From Proales similis (lineage: Eukaryota > Rotifera > Eurotatoria > Ploima > Proalidae): a stretch of 64,000 bases of DNA. The DNA lies in assembly GCA_019059635.1 (NCBI GenBank), contig JAGVRJ010000002.1, positions 1,860,001-1,924,000 of the forward strand. The letters run 5' to 3'. The notes under the pieces are model-generated. The model was not told the DNA's origin, did no database searches, and was given only the letters and a program-made list of their open reading frames with translations. Each line of letters begins with the position of its first letter. The first letter of the stretch is position 1. This document shows positions 55,474-64,000 of the stretch, one piece after another. Made by a program: the position numbers and the translations under genes.

Positions 55474-58400
55474 TTAATTCTTCATTGACTGAAGCTGCCT
55501 AATTCCTTCGTCGATGAGCTGAACTTCGTTTTCCAGCTGCTTGAGCTTTTCTTGATTCTTGGCTCGAATCGCCTCGGGCACACGCGTCTCGTAGTTGGCC
55601 GTCGACATGTCTTTGTTCAGCGCATGAATCTGTTTGTTAAGGCCCTCCTTTTTCTTGGCCAACTTTTGCTCTTCCTTCTCTGGGTCGATTATTCCCTTGA
55701 GCATGATGTAGAGCTTGCATTTGTCGGACAGGGTGCTGAACGCGCATCCAACCGGCACTTGCTCATTCTCGCCCAGGAAGCTCAGCTGATTGGCGTTGGT
55801 CATGGTGACAATCAAGTCCGCCAGACGCTCGAGCGACGACCTTATCTCGCCATCAATTGACTGCACATAAGTGTCCGTTTTTACCTTGGGCGTGAGTTGG
55901 TAGTCGGCTCGCAGCGATCGAATTCGATTGATCGCCTCCTGTGCGGTTCGCACGTCCCTCTCGATCGACTCGTTTCTGAAAACGTCAAACACAGACGGAA
56001 CCGGGTAAGGCATGACACAGATGCTGGGCGGCTCGTGAGCAGGTCTTCGTCTCGGCAAGCGCTGATGCAACTCCTCACTCAAGTAGGGCATGAAAGGCGA
56101 GATAAGCCTCAGTCCGGTCTCGATGCAAGTGTAGAGAACCTCGAATGAGTTGCTCGACTCTGATGTGAGTTGTTTGGAGTTGAAGCTCGGCTTCAAGAAC
56201 TCGATGTAATAATCACACAAGTCGTAGAGCCAAAAGTTGAACAGAGCGGTGGTGATCGACGTCAAATCGAAAGTCTTGAAGCCAGTTTCGCAGAGCTGCA
56301 CAGTTTCACTCAAACGACTGAGAATCCATTGATCCATGACTCTGAGTGCAGACCAATTCTGTTTGAGATAATCGAGCGACTCTTGCGGCTTGAACTCACT
56401 GCCGAGGCCGTTGAGCATTGCGAACTTGGTCGCGTTCCAGATTTTGTTGGCAAAATGACGATAGCCCTGAATTCGAAGCACGTCCAAATTTATGTCACGA
56501 CCTTGCGCAGTGTAGGCGCACAAGGCGAATCGAAGCGCATCACAGCCACACTCGGGTATTCCGTTCGGATAGTCCTCCTTTTGGCCTTTGACGGCTTTTT
56601 CGATCTCTTTCGGATCAAGGTTGTAAAGTTCGAGGCGCTTGTTCAAGTCCTCAAGTGTAATGCCATCGATGACGTCAATCGGGTCGATTATATTGCCCAG
56701 CGATTTGCTCATCTTTCGGCCATGAGCGTCTCGTATCAACGCGTGCAAGTAAATGTACTCGAACGGCAGCTCGCCGACTAGTTCCTCGCCCATCATGACC
56801 ATTCGTGCCACCCAGAAGAAGAGAATATCGTGTCCGGTTTCGAGCAAGCTTCCCGGATAATATTTCTTCATGTCCTGGGTGGGCATCGGCCACTCGCAGA
56901 CGGAGAATGGGAAAATGCCCGACGAGAACCAGGTGTCCAGGACGTCTTCGTCGTGCTTCAAGCTTATCGACCCGGCCGGCACTTGGGGGAAGCGAGCATG
57001 CGCCTTTCGCAACGCCTCCTCCTCGTTCTGAGCGCTCACCCAGTAGGTGTTGTCCGTGTCATCGGCGCTCATCTCCTCTTGGCCTTTGATTGTTATGTGA
57101 TAGGCCGGTATGCGATGACCCCACCAGAGCTGACGAGATATGCACCAATCGTGGCAGTCCTCCAGCCATCTGAACCAGACAGCCTCGTGGAACTCCGGAA
57201 CGATTTTGAGCCGCTTCTCGCGTACTGCTCTCACAGCTCGGGCAGCCATCTCTTGGCAATTGACGTACCATTGAGATTTGAGAAGGGGCTCGATCACGTC
57301 TTTGGAGCGACTGCACATTGGCAGCACTGTTTCGGTATCCTTTACCTCTTTGAACAGGCCTCTTTCCTTGAGCGCTTTGACCACCGCTTTTCGAGCCTCG
57401 AATCGTTTCATACCCTAGGCGATCGCGCAAATAACAATTGAATGCGACAAAGGACAAAGCTAAAGTATAAAAAACAAATTACGGCAAACTCGCCTCCGTC
57501 TTTGGTTATGAGGCCTTTGTCGTCGATGATGGTTATGAACGGGAGATTGTGTCTCTTGCCGCATTCGAAATCGTTGGCGTCGTGAGCCGGAGTGATTTTC
57601 ACTGCGCCAGTGCCAAAGCCCATCTCGACCATTTCATCGGCGATTATGGGAATCCATCGCGACTTGACAAACGGATGAATGACAAACTTGCCCACCAATG
57701 CTCTGTAGCGGTCATCGTTCGGGTGAACGGCAATGGCCGTATCGCCCAGCATTGTCTCCGGTCGAGTGGTGGCAATCACAATCTCATCGCCAGTCTCCTT
57801 GTCGCTGCCCTCGGCCTCGACCACTCGGTAGGCGAACGAGGTGAGCGTGCCGAACTCAATTTTTTCTTTGTAGCCCGGAATGCTGAGCAGAGTTCGTCCC
57901 TTGAGCGGCACTTTGTCCACTTCTATGTCTGAGATGGCCGAGTTGAGAGTGCATGACCAGTTGACAAGTCGATTGCTACGGTAGATGAGGCCTTTCTCGT
58001 GCATTCGAATGAACGCTTCAAGCACGGCTTTCACCGAAGCCTCGTCCATCGTGAATCGAGCTCGGTCCCAGTCACATGAAGATCCGATACGCTTAAGCTG
58101 ATTGGAGATGGTTCCGCCTTTCTCTTCCTTCCACTTCCAGATTTCTTTTAGAAACGCTTCGCGACCCAAGTCGTGTCTCGTTTTGTTCATTTCGCGCATG
58201 ATCTTCTTCTCGACCACAACTTGGGTGGCGATGCCTGCATGGTCGAAGCCCGGGAACCAGACAGTCTCGTGGCCCAACATTCGATGCCATCTGGTGAACG
58301 CGTCCTCGATCGAACAAGTCAACGCATGGCCCAAGTGAAGGGTTCCTGTCACGTTTGGTGGCGGCATGACCATAACGAACTTCTGGCGCTCTTCGCCCTC

Positions 58401-59082
58401 CGCTAGCGGAAAGTATTTCTCCTTTTCAATTTTTAAAATTCAGCCAAATCGACCCTGAATGGCGCCTGGATGTGCACTTACCGCGATTTCGGGCTTGAAG
58501 AATCCTTGCTGCTCCCACCAATCGTACCAGGCAGCCTCTACATAAGCCGGACTGTAGGCGTCGGGTAATGAGCAATTCGTGTCTGTTTGGTTTGAATTTA
58601 ATTTCTTTCTATTCCCAATATGACCAAAGAGGTACCTTTTTTCTCGCCTGGCTTCGTCTCAGATGTGTACCTTACTGTCTCGATCTTCTTTTCCACTTTT
58701 GGTTTTGCTTCCTTTTTGACAGAACTGGGCCCCGAGGCGGCAGCGGATGCGACCTTCAACTGCTTCTCCTTGAACTTGGCCTCCTTTTCCTTCTTCTTTG
58801 CTTCTTTCTTGAGCTGTGTGGCCGACTTTTCTGCCTTTTCGTTCGATTCCTCAGCATTCTGGCTCGGTTCAGGCTTTTTCTTGCCTCCTTCTGACTTGGT
58901 CACGGGCTCCTAACAAAGGGTAAAGCATTTGGCAAAAGACTGTACGCCGTTTTACAACAACAATTTACCTTCTTTCCTAATTCGAGCGCTTTGAGGCGCG
59001 ATTCAACTGCTTGCAGTCGAGTGCGTAGCTCTTGTTGACTCGATTCCAAGCAATCGAGACGGCTTCCGACCTGGTCCGACAT
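55474..59082 (-). CDS. VARS1: Valyl-tRNA synthetase
   Basis: Charges tRNA-Val. Five exons: 59082-58969, 58909-58636, 58582-58482, 58421-57483 and 57414-55474; 1122 residues. The N-terminus has a short coiled coil and a Lys/Glu-rich linker instead of the GST-like domain of vertebrate ValRS. The catalytic class I core is complete: [20 protein letters not shown] motif in [16 protein letters not shown], the editing domain with [20 protein letters not shown] and [20 protein letters not shown], and the KMSKS motif [16 protein letters not shown]-terminal anticodon-binding region and a valine-arm coiled coil ([20 protein letters not shown]) close the protein. All junctions keep frame. No mitochondrial presequence is seen, so this is likely the cytosolic enzyme. 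The 59082 ATG is preferred over an upstream TTG. Confidence 0.96.
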
Positions 59083-59483
59083 CTGTTGGTTGGTTGTCTT
59101 TGACAAGATTTTCTAAAGATCAGAAAAAATTTGGCTGAAAAACGCTTAGCCAGGTCGACTGAGCCCATCCCAGCGGCAAGATGACCGCATTTGCTGGCAA
59201 AGATGATGAAATAATTAGTCAAAAAAGAGCAATTTAAATGTAGACCAGCAAATGCTTGAGTGCACTCGCGCTTCACGATGGCAAGCCGCGATTTGGCATG
59301 TGTTACTCTCTGTGAGTGTGTGTGTGTGTGTTGCAAGATGAACAGAGCGAGAGAGTGTGCTTCAATACGTGGTTCGATCGCTCCCTTGTATTCTGATCTA
59401 ACTTTACCAATTTAGACACAACATTTGCAGCGATTGCATCACTTTTTTTTTTATTCATTTTGTGGCAAATTTCAATTTTTCGA
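59083..59483. other. Intergenic gap between ValRS and the Ly6 gene
   Basis: 401 nt with a TG run at about 59315-59331; presumed ValRS promoter. No coding signal. Confidence 0.55.
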
Positions 59484-59978
59484 CTAAAAGAACGCAAGCA
59501 ATAGACTCAGACTGAATGCTGAGAATAAAATTCGAATGTCTTTGATCGAGTGAGGAGAACGGCCGCTGCTGGTTACCGACGGCGCATTGCAGTAGTTAAA
59601 CGTGCAGCAAGTGGTTGTGGACGTTTCCGCGCACTGGACCATGTGTCCTCTCACAACTCGAGTCAAAACGCCGTCAGTGAACGTTTTCGTTATCTAGCAT
59701 CAAGATCGGCCCATTGAACACGAGTTTGAAATCGATTTGATCAAATCCTTACATAGCAGTCGATGAAATCGTTCGGACTCTCGGCGGGCACATTGTTAAA
59801 CGGTCCGTCTGTACAAGTCGAGAGGCTGTTGGAATCGCACACATAACAAATGACGCCATCGCAAGGATTGGTAAAGACGGCCACTGAAACAGAGCTCTTG
59901 GTTAAAAATTACGATGCAATCAGGAAGAGCTGGTGTCTGTCCACCTGCTATCAAGGTCGCTACGACCAGAACATTCAT
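59484..59978 (-). CDS. Ly6/uPAR (three-finger) protein, probably GPI-anchored
   Basis: Three exons: 59978-59945, 59883-59753 and 59693-59484; 124 residues. A short signal peptide (MNVLVVATLIAVAVF) precedes the mature chain. The cysteine pattern CDGVICYVCDSN, CTDGP, DFIDCY, VQCAET and the terminal CCTFNYCN is the Ly6 signature, with the invariant Asn after the last cysteine. The final hydrophobic stretch ILFSAFSLSLLLAFF fits a GPI-attachment signal. In insects such proteins include Quiver/Sleepless, which modulate Kv channels and receptors, and septate-junction Ly6 proteins; the specific role here is unknown. The in-frame upstream TTG was not used as the start. Confidence 0.87.
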
Positions 59979-60451
59979 GGCTGGCAATAAATTCTGCAAA
60001 CTCTTGCCTGTTGACACAAAACTGAACTTCGCCAAACGAGTTTCGTCTTAATTAAATTCCGCAACAGTTAACGCAAATGCGAACCAAAACAGGAGCTGAG
60101 ACATCCAAAAAGAAACAGTCGGCATTAGACGGCTTCAGGCTTCTGCGTTGGCTTGTTTGTTTATGTGTTTGTTTTCGTTTTGAAAGCTAAATGTTTAAAA
60201 TCTGCTGATTTGAACTTCACTCGAGTGCTTTGAGTCTAAAATGGTTTCAAGTTGGCTCGGCGATGCCTTAATTGCTTCGCCTCACTCGATTTTGCCTTCA
60301 AACGAGAAGAAGGTGGACGATTTGGAATTGGAAATTCGTCAAGCAATTACGAGAATTCGTTTATTCACCGAGTAGAAAAACATTTGACGCATAAGAACAT
60401 TTGAAATGAAAATTTGAACTAAATTAAGCAGCAGAAAGAGATAGAGCGCTT
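59979..60451. other. Gap between the Ly6 and GCNA genes
   Basis: Presumed Ly6 promoter and GCNA 3' UTR, with a minus-strand AATAAA at 60360-60365. The only coding-like element is the small plus-strand ORF listed separately. Confidence 0.5.
60241..60375 (+). CDS. Possible 44-residue small ORF
   Basis: Plus-strand ATG-to-TAG frame (MVSSWLGDALIASPHSILPS, then an amphipathic helix DDLELEIRQAITRIRLF) in the gap between the Ly6 and GCNA genes. It overlaps the antisense of the GCNA 3' UTR. Composition looks protein-like and a divergent promoter with the Ly6 gene is possible, but I recognise no family and chance is a real alternative. Confidence 0.28.
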   Translation: MVSSWLGDALIASPHSILPSNEKKVDDLELEIRQAITRIRLFTE

Positions 60452-63078
60452 CTATTTGGTGCTCATTTGCTTGAACTGCTTGCTAAGCTCTTGCATGACG
60501 TCTTTATGCACATTAAGGCTTTTGTCTTTTTTCACACTTCCATAGTTCTCTTTGACGAACTGAGCGAATTTGTTTAGACGCTTGACAGGAGTGAGGACCG
60601 GATCAGCTGTGCTGCTTGCTCTGGCCGACTCGGGCTTTTGGAGCTGATCAAACAGCTCACTGGCCGTCTTCTCCTCTCTGCGCTCCGTGCCCAAATGAAG
60701 CTCGAAACGGCCGTAGCAGATACCGCATATTTGCTTCTCAATGTCGATTGATTTAGAAAAACGATGTATCCTGCGTGATCGTACGATTTAGGGGTTTGCA
60801 CTCTTTTGGCCAGCAAGTTGGTTGCACTCACTCGTTATGACATGTAGAGCAGCGGTAGACAAACTTCTTGTTTATCTGATAGCTGTGCTTTACAGTTATG
60901 CGCGGTATGTGCTTGTAGGTGATGTTGACTCGATTAGCCCATTGTCGCCAAATTTTTCCGTGACCGTCGAGGAGACCGTTAATTAGAAACGCGGCCGCAT
61001 GACACATTTCGTGAGCGAGCGTGTCCCTCATTCGCTCTAAACGATTAAGAAGCAAAATTCAATCGGCCATGAGCCTTAGGCTTCTGTTTCATTACCGGCC
61101 GTGTCGCACACTTTGCCCGACATGTGAATTTCACACGAGCGCGTACCGTTTCTGTTTGTGTTCTTACAGAAGCCGGCCGTCGAGCTCAATCTTCCGTTCC
61201 AAATGAGCTTCATGTCTTTTGGCAGCTGGCCGTCGAACGCTTCGTTGTTTATTCTCTTGTAGCAAGTGTGCAGAAGCTCTTCTTTTTGCTTTTTGTATCT
61301 AAATTTCCTCATTAGATCAAACGCCTTCTCATCTCTCAGTTGCTCGTCTTCAATTTGTTCACTCAACGACTCGACAAAACTCAATTTCTGCGTCGCACGC
61401 TTCGGCTGTGTTTGAGCAAGTCTCATTTCCAGTCGCTCTTTTTTCATTTATTTCGAATCAGTACCACAAAACATTGATTTCAAACTTGATCGCTCACTTT
61501 TGCTTTCCAACTGGACCATCGGAGTTTTGAAATTATTGTTTTGACGTTTTTTAACGTTCGGAGTGCGAAATTTGGCACCGAATGAATCATCAAGGTCGTC
61601 TGAGCTAGAATCTGAAGATGATGAAGACGACGAGATTGTTTGTGCTGAAGATGAATCGTGCTCTGCTTCATCTGAAGAGTCGGGCAGCTTTGAAACACAA
61701 ACGTCCGAGTCGTCGAGCAGAGATGAGCGTCCGCTTTTTTTCAGCTTGACATTCTCTCTTTGCAAAAACATAATTCCCAACCTCAGCCAAAAGAGAAGAG
61801 CAGGAAGAGAGGGCGCCTACTTGTCTTGGTTCATTTTTCGATTCGTTCTTATGTAGAAGAGTTGGAGATCACGTCCATACTGGCCATCGTTGTCCTCGTC
61901 GTCGGTTGAGCTCTGGAATGTTGTTTGAAAAGCGCCATCTCGTTTCGCTTGTGGCTGCGGCTCTTCGTCCGATTCATCATCCAGCACAATCAGCTCTTCG
62001 TCCTCATCCTCTACAATAAAGTCCTTTAGATCGAGTCGGTTATTCGATCTACTCTCCAGCGCTTGGTCTTCTTTGGCCTTTTGCTTGCGAATCTCGTTTA
62101 AAACTAGAGTTGAGAATTGAGGAGTTTAGATTCAGTCCGTGCATCTTTAGTCTTATGATCATGAGGATCTCGCCTACAGTTTTCAAACTTTTCATCGTCG
62201 GACGATGACGAGCCCTGGCCGGTCTGCCGAAGACTTTTTGTCGATTCTCTCTCGCTGGCCGGCTTCACACTGAGCAGCATTCCACTTTTTGCGTCAAGCT
62301 CGTTGTCGTACTCGTCAATTATCGAATCGTCTATTTTGAGTACGTCATCAGTGAGGCCGATACCACAAATGCTCACTCGTTTGTTTCGACTCTTTCGCGA
62401 GCCTGTCTGCTTTGCGCGATCGGTGCCCCGCCGCTTGGTCACATTTCTGCTCAGCAAACCGTTCGACTCGTCCAAGACCTTCAATTCTATCAATTCATCA
62501 TCAGCAGTTGCTGGCTGCCACTGCGGCTCTCGACGAGCCATTGAATTTATGCCAAACAAGTCCACTCTGTCCTCCTCTTCTTTTTCTTCAATCGAATCGT
62601 CAATTACGAACGGATCGGACACTTCAACCGTCGAACAATTTGAAAGTGTGAAGCTTGTCTGAGCGTTTTTATGCTCACACACGGCATACTCAGCCAGATG
62701 CTGCGAACAGCCGGCCACAGAGGCAGGAGTCTTTGGCCTTTTTTGTTCAATCGCATTCAACCGCGGAGTGCGAACAGGACTTGACTTGGCCGGCTTGCGC
62801 TGCTCAGCCGGTCGTGTGGGCATGTCAATCGATGCATGATCCGAGTCACTCTCGTCCTCTGTGACGAGACTGTCTTCGACCACCGTTTCGTGTATTTGAT
62901 TCGACAGGTCGTCGAATAGGCGACGAGCTCGGCCACTCTTGATTCCATTGCTTTTGGTGAGAAACTCGTCGTAAGTGGGCACAGTGCTGTTGTTCAAAAA
63001 TATCGTTTCCTGGCTCGACATGATCACACTTGAGCCCGCCTGGGTGCTCGCGTCGCCTAAAATGGCCTCTTGTGACAT
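60452..63078 (-). CDS. GCNA: Germ cell nuclear acidic protein GCNA (SprT metalloprotease-like, zinc finger, HMG-like tail)
   Basis: Protects germline genomes from DNA-protein crosslinks. Six exons: 63078-62178, 62103-61821, 61757-61486, 61437-61096, 61036-60832 and 60770-60452; 773 residues. The first 480 residues are disordered and very acidic, with the D/E- and S-rich runs that name the family (SSSSSSSDSSSDDLDDSF, IVEDEDEELIVLDDES). The SprT-like domain holds the zinc/catalytic motif HEMCHAAAFLINGLLDGH. Four cysteines follow as a zinc ribbon (CSTC, CGIC), and the end NKFAQFVKENYGSVKKDKSL is HMG-box-like. This order (IDR, SprT, Zn, HMG) is specific to GCNA. One intron (61485-61438, 48 nt) removes an in-frame stop; see findings. 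Confidence 0.92.
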
Positions 63079-64000
63079 GTTCGGCCTCTTTGTTTATGCA
63101 CGTCCTGCCAAAGCAATCAAGCCACTCAAGCCGCACTCGAGCAGCTCAAAGATTTTCGCCCGCTTTTCGCTTAGAGCATTCTGTTTCAAATGCAAATCAT
63201 CATTTACATTTGTTTGAAGTGAAGAATGGACAAGGCAATTTATTTTCAGAGGAAGAAACCGATACCAGCTGCTGGCATAAGTCGTCTTTTATTATTATTT
63301 CAGTCTAATGAGAGCTTATTCATTGCACGTTCCCCCCTATTGACCCGATCGATATGAAACGGTGAAGATTTCGAAATGGAAATTAACGCTTCTCTCTGCC
63401 GGTTGTTTAATCGAAATATCGGCACCGCGGCAAACACGGCTGGTCATTTGAATCGGCCTATTCACTAGCTAATTCAGTTCTCACGCTCTCTAAATATTCA
63501 CTTTTGGACTTTTTCATTTATTCATGTAGTGCAGTTTCCGTCAGACGAGCGCATTTGTAAGACTGCGAACGATCTGAAAGTAAATAAATGAACGAGCAAA
63601 GAAAAGCAGAGAGAAGGAGGAGGAAGGGAGGCCAGGTTGCAGTTGAGAGTGGAACTGAATGAAAAGAGAGAGAAAGAGAGGGAGAGAGAAACTCTTGAGC
63701 GTGTTTGTTCAGTTGTGGAGAAAACGTTCAAGTTAAAGACAACAACAAGACCGGACCGAGTGACTTGGAGCGTGGGAGCACACTGTGCGAAGTTGTAGAC
63801 TCGGAAGCCTCAATTTTACAAAGCTCAGCCTGACCGCGTATGATGTTGGCAAAAATGAAGAGCGAACTGTGAGAAATGCGATTCAGGTCGCCCTTGTTCA
63901 TTTGTTTGCTTGACTCGTTTGCGATTACAGGCAAACATGGCCACAGAGCAGTCCGCCCTCAAACTCTCTCTCTCCGCCGCTACTTGGACTTATTCTCTTT
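63079..64000. other. Right-hand flank, no gene seen
   Basis: Upstream of GCNA. AT-rich, then a strongly purine-biased GA-rich block at about 63590-63690 and a CT run at 63966-63974. ORFs here are short and derived from the repeat. Confidence 0.5.
63660..63690. repeat. GA-rich tract
   Basis: Imperfect GA run inside about 100 nt of almost pure purine, some 600 nt upstream of the GCNA start. Confidence 0.8.

Noticed and set aside
61448-61450. Stop-codon readthrough or a split into two genes in GCNA
   Set aside because: A 48-nt GT-AG intron explains the stop and keeps the conserved GCNA domain order.
62303-62864. Plus-strand ORFs antisense to the GCNA acidic region
   Set aside because: Mirror of Ser/Asp/Glu codon runs; no independent signal.

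Overview
The window is nuclear DNA of a multicellular animal with a compact genome. About 23 protein-coding genes sit in 64 kb. They are broken by very short introns, mostly 48-75 nt with GT-AG ends, and separated by short gene-free gaps rich in GA/CT and TG microsatellites. The gene content is animal-specific (FoxG, Kv2 potassium channel, Abl interactor, dopamine beta-hydroxylase-like enzyme, Ly6 protein, fibrinogen-domain protein, doublecortin-like kinase). A well-kept CIMAP1/ODF3 gene argues for motile cilia or flagellated sperm. I cannot name the phylum from sequence alone: intron size and compactness would fit several small invertebrate groups.

Layout. 1-475: 5' end of sulfide:quinone oxidoreductase (-). 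1032-9071: tandem cluster of three paralogous TRIM-like genes (-); only the most upstream keeps a RING finger. 9963-10727: CIMAP1/ODF3 (-). 11694-14051: orphan seven-helix receptor with a large ectodomain (-). 15030-16529: FoxG (-). 18533-20674: large disordered protein of unknown role (-). 22339-23854: rhodopsin-family receptor (-). Then 3.8 kb without a gene. 27704-29197: Abi (-), head to head with 29797-32089, a DCLK kinase (+). 32402-34878: DBH/MOXD1-like copper monooxygenase (+). 35072-41504: UBE2J2, NOP10, CIR1, a GT31 glycosyltransferase-like protein and GNPAT, all (-). 42091-43971: Kv2/Shab (-). Then 2.6 kb without a gene. 46608-48871: BDP1 of TFIIIB (+). 49112-55122: USP37-type deubiquitinase (+), whose 2.4-kb intron holds two opposite-strand genes (a secreted fibrinogen-domain protein and a 151-residue membrane/secreted ORF). 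55474-59082: valyl-tRNA synthetase (-). 59484-59978: Ly6/uPAR protein (-). 60452-63078: GCNA, a SprT-type germline protease (-).

There is no operon-like functional grouping. Housekeeping genes (ValRS, NOP10, BDP1, UBE2J2, GNPAT) are interleaved with neuronal and developmental genes (Kv2, receptors, FoxG, DCLK, Abi, DBH-like). The gene-free gaps are largest next to the developmental and neuronal genes, as expected if they hold regulatory DNA.

Exon structures were worked out by hand from reading frame, splice dinucleotides and remembered family sequences; for every multi-exon model with both ends in the window the summed coding length is a multiple of three. No database search was run. The most unusual items are the nested gene pair inside the USP37 intron, the TRIM-like cluster with RING loss, a GT31 protein that has lost its DxD motif, the large orphan seven-helix receptor, and several non-standard introns (two GC-AG, one stop-free 54-nt intron, one 48-nt intron removing an in-frame stop).
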